A stretch of 44,432 nucleotides of DNA from Clostridia bacterium (GCA_017436915.1 JAFSCE010000027.1:1-44432); one strand, 5' to 3'; numbered from the stretch's first letter, positions 31,919-41,405 are shown. A program made the numbers and translations. Notes: a model not told the origin generated them from the sequence alone.

Positions 31919-33469
31919 ATGAGCAAAAAGTTCCAACTGAAAAACTTGATTGAGGACAAATACTTTAACGTCCAAGTAATTGTATTTTTAGTGCTTCAAC
32001 CGTTCATCAATATGTTCAGAACGTTTTTTGAAGACCGTATACAATTATTTGGCATCTCCTTGCCCGAATTGATCAATCTGGGGCTCATCGGATATCTCTC
32101 CTGCCTGTTTTTAATAAAATATTTCCGCCAAAAAAAGGTTATGATACCGTTGGTGATCTACCTGTCGGTTGCCGCGTTGTATCTCGTTTTGCATCTTTGG
32201 AACATTTCGAACTTCAACCAAACCATTTTAACCCCCACCGATATCAATCTTTTTAAAGAAACCTACTTTATGGCAAGGACGTATATCGTACCGCTGCTGT
32301 TCTTTTATATTCTGCTGAACGCTAACGTACGAAGTGCCGTTTTCTTAAAGGTTACCGAGATCCTCTCCTGGATCATAAGCGGCAACATCGTGCTTACCAA
32401 TCTGTTTAAAGTTTCGTTTATTTCGTATGCCAGCTTATTGGAAAAAAATCAGTTTATCGAAAGAAACATTGTCGAGTGGTTTACCAATCCCGATACCGAG
32501 ACCCCCGTTTTGATGACCAGCAAAGGTTGGTTCTATATGGGCAATCAAATCGGAATGGTTTTGTTTATTCTTTTCCCGTTTGCGATCTTACTGTTTTTGA
32601 AAAATAAAAGCATCAAGAACTTTATACTGGTACTGCTCAACGCTGTCGCCATGATCATGGTGGGCACGAAGGTGGCGTCTATCGGTGCGCTGTTGATTCT
32701 GGCGGCAACCGTTTTTGTCGTGATTCTGTTCGCCTGGATCTTAAAGCAGTTCAAATTTACGATAAAACACGTTGCGGCGTTTCTGGTCCTGATGGCGTTC
32801 AGCACGTTCTTATTCCTGTGCTCCCCCACGATCAATATCGCTGCCGACAGAAAACAAGCCGTTGAAGAGACACCTACCGATCAAAACGTTACGATCAACA
32901 ACGAAGCGGTCGAATCGGAAGATCCGGACGTTTCCAACGTCGATGCGTTCACGCAGATCTTCGGACATTCCTGCAACTATTTCGGCATTGACAACGAGTT
33001 TGTCGAACTGCTGAACGTAAAGAAAAACGTAAAATTCTGGGAGAGTATCATCACCGGCAACAGCAAAGCTCAAATCGATTACAGAACCTTCAAATCGCTG
33101 ATCTACGAAGAAGTATTGAGGAAAAACGACAACCCGGCCGATCGGTGGCTCGGTATTGGCTATACGTCCTATTTCCCCTACGCGGAGCGTGATTTTGTTT
33201 CACAAAATATCTGGTTTGGATACGCAGGAACCATTTTACTTATCGGTCCCTACGTGGCCTATTTGATTTACGCTTTGGTATCGATTCTAAAGAAATTCAA
33301 GTCGCGTTTCACCTATGAAAACGCCATTTTCGTCATATCGCTTGTCGGCGGTTTGGCACTCAGTTGCATGGCAGGCCACTTGTTCTTTGATATTTTCTCT
33401 GCCATCATTTTCACTTGGGTGTTAGCAAACTTCTGCCGTCGGCAATCCGACTTGGAGAACTGCGAATGA
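31919..33469 (+). CDS. Wzy-like polysaccharide polymerase/O-antigen ligase-type membrane protein
   Basis: A 516-residue polytopic protein with about ten to twelve helices and one large extracytoplasmic loop (about 300-420). These proteins share little sequence; the call rests on topology, the long outer loop with RWLGIGYTSY, and the operon of glycosyltransferases with a flippase. The helix MIMVGTKVASIGALLI contains the GTK(A/V) block frequently seen in Wzy/WaaL proteins. It would join repeat units on the outer face. Its stop overlaps the next gene start by three bases. It could act as a ligase instead. Confidence 0.8.
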   Translation: MSKKFQLKNLIEDKYFNVQVIVFLVLQPFINMFRTFFEDRIQLFGISLPELINLGLIGYLSCLFLIKYFRQKKVMIPLVIYLSVAALYLVLHLWNISNFNQTILTPTDINLFKETYFMARTYIVPLLFFYILLNANVRSAVFLKVTEILSWIISGNIVLTNLFKVSFISYASLLEKNQFIERNIVEWFTNPDTETPVLMTSKGWFYMGNQIGMVLFILFPFAILLFLKNKSIKNFILVLLNAVAMIMVGTKVASIGALLILAATVFVVILFAWILKQFKFTIKHVAAFLVLMAFSTFLFLCSPTINIAADRKQAVEETPTDQNVTINNEAVESEDPDVSNVDAFTQIFGHSCNYFGIDNEFVELLNVKKNVKFWESIITGNSKAQIDYRTFKSLIYEEVLRKNDNPADRWLGIGYTSYFPYAERDFVSQNIWFGYAGTILLIGPYVAYLIYALVSILKKFKSRFTYENAIFVISLVGGLALSCMAGHLFFDIFSAIIFTWVLANFCRRQSDLENCE

Positions 33470-34572
33470 AGAATATACTGTTCGTCATCTACACCTTTTC
33501 CCTCGGCGGAGGCGCCGAACGCGTTTTAAGTGATTTAATAAGCAACCTTGATCGGGAAGAATATCAAGTGGATATTCTTCCCTATGCTGATTACGGCGTT
33601 AAGCAAGAGTTTGTGCCCGAAGGCGTCACGCTGCTGCCGAGCATTGTCAATATGCAAACAGCCGGAAAAGTGGAGAAAGTTGCAAAATATATCTTGGCGC
33701 ACTTTTTTCCGTCTGTCCTCCGCAAACGGTATATACGGAAAAAATATGACATTGAGGTGTCGTTCAATTATCAGATCCCGTCGTTTTTGGTAAAACCCTC
33801 CAAGGGCACAAAAGCAGTCATGTGGAATCACGGGGTCATGAGCAATTTAAAAGAAAACAAGCTCGGCTTTCTTCTTCAAAAAAGAAGTTTTAAACGAGCA
33901 ACCAAAATCATTGCCATCGCCGAAGACACAAGGGATTCCATTGTGGAACTGTACCCTGAGTTTTCCGAAAAAGTAGAAATACTGTATAACGGGATCAACG
34001 TCGAAAGAATTTTAGAAAACGCAAAAGCCAAAACGAAGATCGACCTTAAAAGTCCCTCCGTCGTCTTTGCCGGCCGGCTTGAAGACGCCAAACAACCTCT
34101 CGCGGTGTTAGAGGCCGTTAAACTCCTAAAAGAACGCAGCAAACCGGTGTTTGCGTATTTTATGGGTCAGGGCGAGCAACAGGACGAACTAAACAAAAAG
34201 ATCCGCGAATGGGGTTTAGAGGACAATGCCTTTCTGTTGGGCTATCAATCCAATCCGTACCCCCTTTTCTCCGGCTGCGATGCCGTGTGCATGCTATCTA
34301 AATCCGAGGGCTTCCCCACCGTTTTTGCAGAGGGCATGGCACTTGGCAAACCCTTTATCAGCACCCCCGTCGGCGGCGTAAAAGAACTGAGCGACGACGG
34401 CAACTGCGGTGTGATCGTCAACACGCCGAAAGAATGTGCCGATGCGATCGAAGCCATCGTGTTAGACCATGCTGTTAATTCAAAAATGGGTGAACACTGC
34501 CGAAAGCATGTTGCCCGTTTCTCTCTGGAACGCCAAAAAATACGGTTGCAAGAGCTATTTGATACGTTATGA
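33466..34572 (+). CDS. Family GT4 glycosyltransferase (second)
   Basis: A 368-residue GT-B enzyme. TFSLGGGAERVLSDLI at the start is the acceptor/nucleotide loop common to capsule GT4 proteins, and SEGFPTVFAEGMALGKP is the donor E-x7-E motif. The start ATG at 33466 overlaps the upstream stop (ATGA) with GGAG eight bases before. The linkage it makes is not predictable. The product shows the FAGRLEDAKQP start of the donor domain. Confidence 0.93.
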   Translation: MKNILFVIYTFSLGGGAERVLSDLISNLDREEYQVDILPYADYGVKQEFVPEGVTLLPSIVNMQTAGKVEKVAKYILAHFFPSVLRKRYIRKKYDIEVSFNYQIPSFLVKPSKGTKAVMWNHGVMSNLKENKLGFLLQKRSFKRATKIIAIAEDTRDSIVELYPEFSEKVEILYNGINVERILENAKAKTKIDLKSPSVVFAGRLEDAKQPLAVLEAVKLLKERSKPVFAYFMGQGEQQDELNKKIREWGLEDNAFLLGYQSNPYPLFSGCDAVCMLSKSEGFPTVFAEGMALGKPFISTPVGGVKELSDDGNCGVIVNTPKECADAIEAIVLDHAVNSKMGEHCRKHVARFSLERQKIRLQELFDTL

Positions 34573-34585
34573 GGTTAAAAAAGCA

Positions 34586-36028
34586 ATGAAGAAAGCTTCG
34601 GTTTCTGAAAATTTGTTTTACAACATCCTATATCAGGTAGTCATTACCGTGTTGCCGATCCTGACCACCCCTTATGTTGCCCGGGTGTTAGGACTCGAGG
34701 CAAGCGGTATTCACTCCTTTACGGAAAGCATTGTCACCTATTTTATTTTGTTCGGCTCTTTGGGGACGTCCCTTTACGGTATAAGGGCCGTTGCACGTGT
34801 GCGAGATAACCCCGAACAGTTAAGCCAAACGACCCTCGAAATCGTTGCTCTTAAGCTTGTGCTTTTGCTCGTAACGCTTGCGGTGTACGGCCCAACTTTA
34901 TGTATTCGTTCGGAATACGCTCTTATATACCGCATACACCTGATCAACGTCGTGGCAAGCGGTCTTGATATCTCCTGGTTTTACCAGGGCATAGAGGATT
35001 TCAAAAAAGTCACGATCCGCAACTTCATCGTCAAAATCTTGTTTGTGGTTTCCCTCTTCGTCTTTGTGAAAAGTCCGAGCGACCTGCCGATCTATGTGTT
35101 TGCGATCGTCGCCAGTACCCTTTTCGGCAACCTGTTAATGTTTTACTATCTGCCGAAATACACCAAACTGAAACTTTCTAAAAAGCTATCCCTATTTCCG
35201 CATTTAAAAGGCAGTTTGCTTCTGTTTGTACCGCAAATCATGAATTATATCTACGCCCTTTTGGACAGAAGCTTGCTCGGCTGGATGACCAACACGGATA
35301 ACGTTGGCATATACGACCAGGCCCAACGGCTGATTCGTATGATCACGGGCATTTTAATGTCCTTGGGCTACGTCATGATGGCGCGGATCTCCAATCTCTC
35401 CCTCAACAACGACGTAGAGGGAATCAAACAATATATCCGGAAATCCATTAATTTCACTTTGTTTTTGGCACTCCCCGCTATGTTTGGTATTATGGCGGTG
35501 GCAAACGACTTTATCCCCTTCTTTTTAGGAGAAGAGTTTTTAGCGGTTATCCCCACACTGAAATATTTAAGTCCGTTAATTTTAACGCTTTCCATCAACA
35601 GTATTTTGGGTGTTCAACTGTTAATCCCCATCGGCAAAGAAAAGCGGTACACGCTGGCCACGATCATGGGCGCTTTGACCAACGTGGTATTAAACGTCCT
35701 GTTGATCCCTCGGTTGGGTATCCTTTCGGCCTGCATCGCGTCGCTTTCTGCCGAACTGGTCGTCTTTACCGTTTGCTTTATTGCGGCGAGAAACATGATA
35801 TCGGTGAAGGCCGTGTTTAAGGATAACGTTTTCGTTTTATTCGCCTGCGTGCTGATGTACGTTGCCGTCGTGCTGGTATCAAAGCTCGAACTGGGTCTTG
35901 TTGTGAAATTAATTTTAGAAGTGGCCGTCGGCGGATTGGTTTATTTCGTCGTAACCCTCATCACCAAAAACGAAATCTTGCTCAGTATTTTTGAAAAAGC
36001 TAAAAATCTGTTAAAACGCGGGGTGTAA
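34586..36028 (+). CDS. Wzx-like polysaccharide flippase
   Basis: A 480-residue MATE/MOP-type membrane protein with twelve or more helices. The start NLFYNILYQVVITVLPILTTPYVARVLG-type block is diagnostic of flippases that move the lipid-linked repeat unit across the membrane (PF01943). ATG 34586 is chosen; GAGG lies 11 bases upstream, overlapping the previous stop region. A frame back to 34469 overlaps the preceding gene and has no site. Operon position between glycosyltransferases is normal for Wzx. Confidence 0.94.
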   Translation: MKKASVSENLFYNILYQVVITVLPILTTPYVARVLGLEASGIHSFTESIVTYFILFGSLGTSLYGIRAVARVRDNPEQLSQTTLEIVALKLVLLLVTLAVYGPTLCIRSEYALIYRIHLINVVASGLDISWFYQGIEDFKKVTIRNFIVKILFVVSLFVFVKSPSDLPIYVFAIVASTLFGNLLMFYYLPKYTKLKLSKKLSLFPHLKGSLLLFVPQIMNYIYALLDRSLLGWMTNTDNVGIYDQAQRLIRMITGILMSLGYVMMARISNLSLNNDVEGIKQYIRKSINFTLFLALPAMFGIMAVANDFIPFFLGEEFLAVIPTLKYLSPLILTLSINSILGVQLLIPIGKEKRYTLATIMGALTNVVLNVLLIPRLGILSACIASLSAELVVFTVCFIAARNMISVKAVFKDNVFVLFACVLMYVAVVLVSKLELGLVVKLILEVAVGGLVYFVVTLITKNEILLSIFEKAKNLLKRGV

Positions 36029-36031
36029 AAA

Positions 36032-37012
36032 GTGGACACTGTAAAGGTAAGTTTGATCATACCGGTGTATAACGTCAGAGAGTATTTAAGAAAATGTCTT
36101 GACACGGTCGCAGCCCAAACCTATCAAAACCTTGAGGTGATTATTGTCAACGACGGCAGCACCGACGATTCTCTGGACATTATCAACGAATACACCGCCA
36201 AATTCGATAATATGACCTGCTACACGATCGAAAACAGAGGATTAGGCGGCGCCAGAAATTTTGGTATGACAAAAGCCACCGGCGAATACCTTTCATTCCT
36301 TGACAGCGACGATTATATTGACAGCACCTATATCGAAAAGCTGGTCACAGCAGCAGTGGAATCGGGCAGCGATATCGCAATATGCAACAACTACGACGTC
36401 AGTGAAAACGGCGATATTTTGCTGACCTATAAACACCGCTATCAAAATCGCGTAACCAGTCTTTCAAAAGAACCCGCACTCCTTTTCAATCGGATCTGCG
36501 CTTGGGGAAAACTGTATAAAAAAGATCTGTTTGGGGATCTCGAATACGTCTCCCGGTTGTGGTATGAAGATCTGCGTCTTACGCCAAAACTGCTCCTCAA
36601 AGCCGAAAAGATCTGTTACGTTGATGACTGCTTGGTGTATTATCTTCAAAGACCGGGTTCTATCATGAACAATAACAACCTTAAGCGGAATCTGGAGATC
36701 ATCGACGTGTTTAAGGACGTCATCTCCTATTATGAAAGCGTGGGGAAATACGCGCAATTCAAGCATGAACTGGAGTTCTTGGTGATTGAGCATATTGCCG
36801 TTGCCGCTATTGCCAGAGTGGCGCACGGGACGGCTGACGATAAAAAAGACGTGTTACGAGAACTGGATGCTTACTTAAACGGCTTTAGCGATTTGTATCG
36901 CAACCCGTATCTTAAATCACAAGAACGAAACCGCAAGATCGTTCTGTGGCTGAACAAACATAAGCTGTATTGGGCTACAAAAGCGATTATGACGTTAAAA
37001 TCTATATTGTGA
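36032..37012 (+). CDS. Family GT2 glycosyltransferase
   Basis: A 326-residue GT-A enzyme with SLIIPVYNVREYLRKCLDTV at the start, VNDGSTDDS, the NRGLGGARN block and the DSDDYI metal-binding motif (about 91-96), followed by the WGKLYKK acceptor region. It starts with GTG at 36032, four bases after the flippase stop, with a GGGGTG ribosome site. It belongs to the capsule/teichoic GT2 group; the sugar is unknown. Confidence 0.93.
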   Translation: MDTVKVSLIIPVYNVREYLRKCLDTVAAQTYQNLEVIIVNDGSTDDSLDIINEYTAKFDNMTCYTIENRGLGGARNFGMTKATGEYLSFLDSDDYIDSTYIEKLVTAAVESGSDIAICNNYDVSENGDILLTYKHRYQNRVTSLSKEPALLFNRICAWGKLYKKDLFGDLEYVSRLWYEDLRLTPKLLLKAEKICYVDDCLVYYLQRPGSIMNNNNLKRNLEIIDVFKDVISYYESVGKYAQFKHELEFLVIEHIAVAAIARVAHGTADDKKDVLRELDAYLNGFSDLYRNPYLKSQERNRKIVLWLNKHKLYWATKAIMTLKSIL

Positions 37013-37025
37013 TAGGGTAACGACC

Positions 37026-38075
37026 ATGAACAAACTGATTATTCCTACCGGCTATATGGGCTCCGGTTCCTCGGCGATAACCGATCTGATTTCTGAAATC
37101 AGCGGTTACGACGCCGATCACGGCACGTTTGAATACGTTTTTTTGCACTGCCCAAACGGCGTTTTTGATTTGGAGGATAAACTCCTGATCGGAAATAACG
37201 CGTTGAGAAGTGACGAGGCACTGCGCACGTTCCGCCACACCATGAAGCAGTTGTTTGATAAAAAATATTGGTGGGTAGGCAATTATAGAACCCATTTATG
37301 CCCCGAATTTATGGAATACACCGATCAATATATTGCATCCTTAACACAGCACCGCCCCGACTTCTATTGGTATTATCAGGAAAATGCCGACTTTAAAATG
37401 ATACTGAAACTCATCGTCAAGCGGCTGGTGGGGCTGGTGTCACTCGGCAAGATTCAACTGAAAAAGCCGTTGGTTTACAACGATATGGCGGTTTCTTTCG
37501 TTACACCCGAAGAATTTTACAAAAGCACCCGCACATATCTTAAAAAACTGTGGAACAAACTGGGTATCGACAACCGTAATGTAATTTTAGATCAATTACT
37601 GCTCCCCTTTAACTTACACCGCGCCCATAAGTATTTTGCAAAAAACGAAGCCGAGATCTTCGTGGTTGAGCGCGATCCGCGGGACGTCTTTATCATTAAC
37701 AAATACGTTTGGCAAAAAAACAACGAGCCCGTCCCTTACCCCACCGACGTTCACGAATTCTGCAAATACTATGCCGCGCTTCGCAAAATGGAAAAGCCGT
37801 CCCGTTACGCGGGCGTGCACCGCTTGCGTTTTGAGGATTTGATCTATCATTACGAAGACTCCCTTGCAGCGGTGTATGAGATGTTAGGCGTAAGCCCCGA
37901 CGATCATGTGAAAAAAGGTCAATACTTAAACCCGGAACGTTCCATCGAAAACACCCAGCTTTTCCTTGCCGACCCCAAATTCGATGAGGAACGACGGGTC
38001 ATCGAGGAACAGCTTTCGGAGTATTTGTATCCGTTCCCTTATGAGCGAAAACCCAACTGCAACAAATCCTTTTAA
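37026..38075 (+). CDS. Sulfotransferase-family protein of the polysaccharide operon
   Basis: A 349-residue P-loop protein. TGYMGSGSSA (8-17) matches the 5'-phosphosulfate loop and VVERDPRDVF (213-222) the 3'-phosphate block of PAPS-dependent sulfotransferases; the C-terminal FEDL block (about 275) agrees. It would move sulfate from PAPS to a sugar or its lipid intermediate. It is the last gene of the polysaccharide operon, 13 bases after the GT2 gene, before a terminator. Sulfation is uncommon in Firmicute capsules, so the family call is firmer than the substrate. Nucleotide kinases share the first loop, but the R-D-P-R-D motif argues for a sulfotransferase. Confidence 0.85.
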   Translation: MNKLIIPTGYMGSGSSAITDLISEISGYDADHGTFEYVFLHCPNGVFDLEDKLLIGNNALRSDEALRTFRHTMKQLFDKKYWWVGNYRTHLCPEFMEYTDQYIASLTQHRPDFYWYYQENADFKMILKLIVKRLVGLVSLGKIQLKKPLVYNDMAVSFVTPEEFYKSTRTYLKKLWNKLGIDNRNVILDQLLLPFNLHRAHKYFAKNEAEIFVVERDPRDVFIINKYVWQKNNEPVPYPTDVHEFCKYYAALRKMEKPSRYAGVHRLRFEDLIYHYEDSLAAVYEMLGVSPDDHVKKGQYLNPERSIENTQLFLADPKFDEERRVIEEQLSEYLYPFPYERKPNCNKSF

Positions 38076-38081
38076 CAAACA

Positions 38082-38111
38082 AAAAGCGAGGTGGATATCC
38101 ACCTCGCTTTT
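38082..38111. terminator. Bidirectional terminator after the polysaccharide operon
   Basis: A perfect 15-bp palindrome (38082-38096/38097-38111), core AGCGAGGTGG. It separates the operon from the convergent permease gene. Confidence 0.92.
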
Positions 38112-38112
38112 G

Positions 38113-39219
38113 TTATAGCCAAAACAGTTTCGTTGCCGCCGTCAAGATAACGAGAAACGCCGCGTTTGCCACCGTAAAGATCAAGATATACTTTTTCGTC
38201 TGTTCGGGATGCAACAGCTTAAATTCGCTGAACGTGATCAAACTCGCGAGCGACGCGATCAGCGTACCCGTACCACCGATGTTGACTCCCAACAACAAGG
38301 CGGGGTAATCGGTCGTAAAGCGCGAAAGCAAAATAGCAGACGGCACGTTACTGATCACCTGGCACGACAGCACCGATACGATCAACGTATCCTTTTGCAG
38401 CAAAGAGGAAATAAGGGAATGGACAACGTCGATCCGTGCTAAATTCCCTGCAAAAATAAAGAAAAAGAAAAACGTGCCGAGCAGCGGATAATCAACCATT
38501 TTGAGCGAATCCCGATCGACAAAAAACAGGATAATCGGGATCACGATAAGCCCCACCAAAAAATGAACGACTCGGAACACGATCAAAATCGAAAGCAAGA
38601 ATAACGCGCAATACAACACCGTCTTTTTCACGTTTAATTTTTCCGGCAATTCACCTTGCAGTTTGAACGTTATAGGTTTTATGGGAACGCACGCGAGAAT
38701 AAGCAGAGCGACCGCCAGCAAAAAGGCGGGAAGCATGATGCGGCAAAACTCGTCCGTCGGAATGTTAAAGTGCGAATATAAATACAGGTTTTGCGGATTC
38801 CCGAACGGGGTCAACATGCCGCCCAAATTGGCGGATATGTTTTGAAGCACAAAGAGGTACGCCATGTACTCTTCCCGTTTGGTCACCGACAGCGCAAAAT
38901 ACCCCAGCGGCAAAAACGTGATGAGCGCCATATCGTTCGCGATGATCATAGAGCCGATAAACGTAATGACGATCAGCACAACAAACAGCGAGCGCAGATT
39001 CCCCGAAAGGCAGACGAGTTTTCTCGCCAAGATCGTAAAAAATTTAATGTTTCGCAGGGCGCAAACCACCGCCAAGGTTAAGAACAGACAGGAAAGGGTT
39101 TTAAAGTCAAAATACCCCACGTACGCCGCATCGGGCGGCACCAAAAAGCAGGTCACCGCCGCCGCCAAAGCCGCAATACAAAAGACGATATTTTTCTTTA
39201 TCCATCGCAAAGTTTTCAC
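38113..39219 (-). CDS. Anion-transporter-like permease (SLC13/ArsB/CitMHS superfamily)
   Basis: A 368-residue protein with about ten membrane helices. The paired half-site blocks are NLGGMLTPFGNPQNLYLY in the first half and SNVPSAILLSRF followed by NIGGTGTLIASLASLI in the second, as in the ion-transporter superfamily (SLC13/ArsB). It is shorter than the 430-480 residues typical of the family but appears complete. Start GTG 39219 has GGTGAT five bases upstream. A perfect promoter lies 40 bases before. Substrate is unknown: sulfate, dicarboxylate, citrate or arsenite are all possible. Adjacency to the sulfotransferase makes sulfate tempting but unproven. Confidence 0.85.
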   Translation of the reverse strand: MKTLRWIKKNIVFCIAALAAAVTCFLVPPDAAYVGYFDFKTLSCLFLTLAVVCALRNIKFFTILARKLVCLSGNLRSLFVVLIVITFIGSMIIANDMALITFLPLGYFALSVTKREEYMAYLFVLQNISANLGGMLTPFGNPQNLYLYSHFNIPTDEFCRIMLPAFLLAVALLILACVPIKPITFKLQGELPEKLNVKKTVLYCALFLLSILIVFRVVHFLVGLIVIPIILFFVDRDSLKMVDYPLLGTFFFFFIFAGNLARIDVVHSLISSLLQKDTLIVSVLSCQVISNVPSAILLSRFTTDYPALLLGVNIGGTGTLIASLASLITFSEFKLLHPEQTKKYILIFTVANAAFLVILTAATKLFWL

Positions 39220-39254
39220 GCTATCACCAAAAATCGATTTTTTACAACTGAATT

Positions 39255-39283
39255 ATTATATGGCAAGAAAAAACCAATGTCAA
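39255..39283 (-). promoter_or_regulatory. Promoter of the permease gene
   Basis: Minus-strand -35 TTGACA (39278-39283), 17-base spacer, -10 TATAAT (39255-39260). Confidence 0.93.
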
Positions 39284-39306
39284 CCAATGAAAATCGCAAT
39301 TCTCTA

Positions 39307-39335
39307 TTGCTTTTTCAAAACCCGTTTGCTACAAT
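39307..39335 (+). promoter_or_regulatory. Promoter of the DMT transporter gene
   Basis: -35 TTGCTT (39307-39312), 17-base spacer, -10 TACAAT (39330-39335). Divergent from the permease promoter. Confidence 0.8.
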
Positions 39336-39351
39336 GCGCTTGGGTGATAAT

Positions 39352-40230
39352 ATGAATGCGTTATTAGTGTTAATGGCCGATATTTTACTGGCCGTCAACA
39401 TGGTGGTTCAAAAGAAATACCAGGCAAGCGAAGGGGCGGGAATGAAACCCGGCTTTAAGTTCAATGCCCTCGGCGGGCTCGCGGCAGCCGTTATTTTCTT
39501 TTGTATCTCCGGATTTAAATTGGAGTTTTCGGTGTTTTCGCTCATGTGCGCCACCGTTATGTCCATATGCACGCTTATGTATACCCTTTTAGGATTTAGG
39601 ATACTGCGAGACGGCAACACCGCTCTCTACTCGGTGTTCCTCATGAGCGGTGGCATGCTGTTGCCCTATGTGTTCGGCATCTTCGTGTTGGATGAAACGG
39701 TAACGGTTTTGAGAATCATCGGTATCGTCGTGATGCTGATCGCCGTTTTCTTGTCGGCAAACGTTAAGATGCAGTTCACTCCCAAACTCATTTTGCTTTG
39801 CATTGCCGTATTTGTGTTCAACGGCTGTGTCAGCATCATCTCGAAAGTACATCAGATCAACACGGCGTATTCCCCTGTCAGCAGTTCGGCGTTCGTGATG
39901 TACGCCAATCTTATCAAAAGTATCTTCAGCGGGGTCGCTCTTCTCTTTTTGAAAAACAAAACAACCGCCGAATCGACTCGCAAAGGATGGTTTGCCGATA
40001 ACAAAATGCTGTTCGTCATTTTCCTGTCGGCGGCAGTCAGCGGCCTTTCGTATTTGTTCCAACTGGTCGGCGCCAAAGAATTGCCCGCCTCCGTTTTGTA
40101 TCCCTTGGTCACCGGCGGTACTATCGTACTTTCGGCACTCGCCGGAAAACTCTTCTGCAAAGAAAAACTATCCACATCCGGCATCGTCAGCGTGGCACTC
40201 TGCTTGGTCGGCACTCTTTTATTCTTGTAA
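39352..40230 (+). CDS. EamA/DMT-superfamily transporter
   Basis: A 292-residue protein with ten hydrophobic segments in two similar halves, as in the drug/metabolite transporter superfamily. The GFRILRDGNTALYSVFLMSGG region and the second-half GAKELPASVLYPLVTGG are the two halves' conserved segments. It starts at ATG 39352 with GGGTGA upstream; a longer frame to 39277 lies over the promoter. Substrate unknown. The next gene begins 59 bases downstream, with a possible -10 TACACT between them. Confidence 0.88.
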   Translation: MNALLVLMADILLAVNMVVQKKYQASEGAGMKPGFKFNALGGLAAAVIFFCISGFKLEFSVFSLMCATVMSICTLMYTLLGFRILRDGNTALYSVFLMSGGMLLPYVFGIFVLDETVTVLRIIGIVVMLIAVFLSANVKMQFTPKLILLCIAVFVFNGCVSIISKVHQINTAYSPVSSSAFVMYANLIKSIFSGVALLFLKNKTTAESTRKGWFADNKMLFVIFLSAAVSGLSYLFQLVGAKELPASVLYPLVTGGTIVLSALAGKLFCKEKLSTSGIVSVALCLVGTLLFL

Positions 40231-40289
40231 GAATCAGCACCACCTTTTTTTCAAGATGTGATACACTTACCCACAAGGAGTGATAGGCA

Positions 40290-40919
40290 ATGCCAAACAA
40301 TACTCTCATTTTCGGCGATAGTTATTCCACCTTTAGGGGCTATATCCCGAACGGCTATGCCTCTTGGTATCCCCAAAATGAAAAATGCGGCAGAACCGAC
40401 GTGGTCGCCGTCACCCAGACGTGGTGGCATCAGGTAATACAAGAAGCCGGCCTTAATTTGGTGTTAAACAACAGTTGGTCCGGCTCCCCCATCGGCTACA
40501 CGGGCTATAACAACACCGACTGCTCTAAATCCTCGTCTTTCATCTATCGACTGAATCAACTGATCGAAAACGGCTTTTTTCAGAAAAACCGAATCGATAC
40601 CGTTTTCGTATTTGGCGGAACAAACGATAACTGGTGCAACGCACCGCTCGGCGAACCGAGCGGCACGGATCTGTACTGTGTCCTGCCTGCCATCCATCAC
40701 TTTTTTGATCTTATACGGAAAACGCTGCCCGACGCCGCTATCTACTGCCTCATTAACAATCATTTTAAGCCTGAGGTAACAAACGCACTCAAAGAGGCAA
40801 GCGATCGCAACAACATCACCGTCGTCACTTTTAAACACATCGACACCAGAGAGGGCCACCCCACCGTCAAAGGGATGCAGGACATCAAAGAGGGTGTTTT
40901 AGCCGCCTTAGCAAAATAA
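40290..40919 (+). CDS. SGNH/GDSL-type hydrolase
   Basis: A 209-residue single-domain enzyme of the SGNH fold. Block I is FGDSYS (Ser11), Gly is in NNSWSGS, Asn in FGGTNDN and the catalytic His in EGHPT near residue 192. All four blocks are present, so it should be active as an esterase or acetyl-hydrolase. There is no signal peptide, so it works in the cytosol. Good AAGGAG site. It follows the DMT transporter and is ended by a shared terminator; a role in deacetylation cannot be shown. Confidence 0.92.
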   Translation: MPNNTLIFGDSYSTFRGYIPNGYASWYPQNEKCGRTDVVAVTQTWWHQVIQEAGLNLVLNNSWSGSPIGYTGYNNTDCSKSSSFIYRLNQLIENGFFQKNRIDTVFVFGGTNDNWCNAPLGEPSGTDLYCVLPAIHHFFDLIRKTLPDAAIYCLINNHFKPEVTNALKEASDRNNITVVTFKHIDTREGHPTVKGMQDIKEGVLAALAK

Positions 40920-40945
40920 AAAAGCAGCCGAACGGCTGCTTTTTC
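40919..40945. terminator. Bidirectional terminator between SGNH gene and mscL
   Basis: A hairpin AGCAGCCG/CGGCTGCT (40923-40930/40933-40940) flanked by A-run and T-run, between two convergent genes. Confidence 0.9.
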
Positions 40946-40955
40946 TTTTTGACTC

Positions 40956-41405
40956 TTATTTGGATTTCAGCAATTCGCGGATATCGCGCAAAACGTCCAT
41001 CTCGGTCTCGGCGGGCTCGGCAGCGGCTTCCTCCACCGCTTCTTCTTCCGCCTTTTTAACGAGCAGTTCTTTTGTTTTGGTCTGCACCGCGAGCAAGATC
41101 TTCAGTGCCACGAAAATGCAGAACGCGACGATCAGGAAATCGATCACCGCTTGCAACAGGATACCGTAGCTGACAGCGACTTCCGCCTGCTCCACGCCGT
41201 CCACCACCGTAGCGGGGGTCAGCACCCATTTCCACTCGGTGAAGTTAAGACCGCCGACCGCCAAGCTGATGAGCGGCATGATCACGTTGTCCACCAGCGC
41301 CGTGATGATCGCCTTGAACGCATTACCGATGATAACCGCAACCGCCATATCGATGACGTTGCCTTTGGAAATAAACTCTTTGAATTCCTCAAAAAACTTT
41401 TTCAT
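40956..41405 (-). CDS. mscL: Large-conductance mechanosensitive channel
   Basis: A 149-residue MscL, the pressure-release valve of the cytoplasmic membrane. The N-terminal helix FEEFKEFISKGNVIDMAVAV leads into the gate helix VIIGNAFKAIITALV, followed by the outer loop with the family PLISL and a second helix (about 80-105). The C-terminal region is Glu/Ala-rich and ends in a short helix (about 130-149), as in the cytosolic bundle. It has its own promoter and an AAGGAGG site. Confidence 0.97.
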   Translation of the reverse strand: MKKFFEEFKEFISKGNVIDMAVAVIIGNAFKAIITALVDNVIMPLISLAVGGLNFTEWKWVLTPATVVDGVEQAEVAVSYGILLQAVIDFLIVAFCIFVALKILLAVQTKTKELLVKKAEEEAVEEAAAEPAETEMDVLRDIRELLKSK

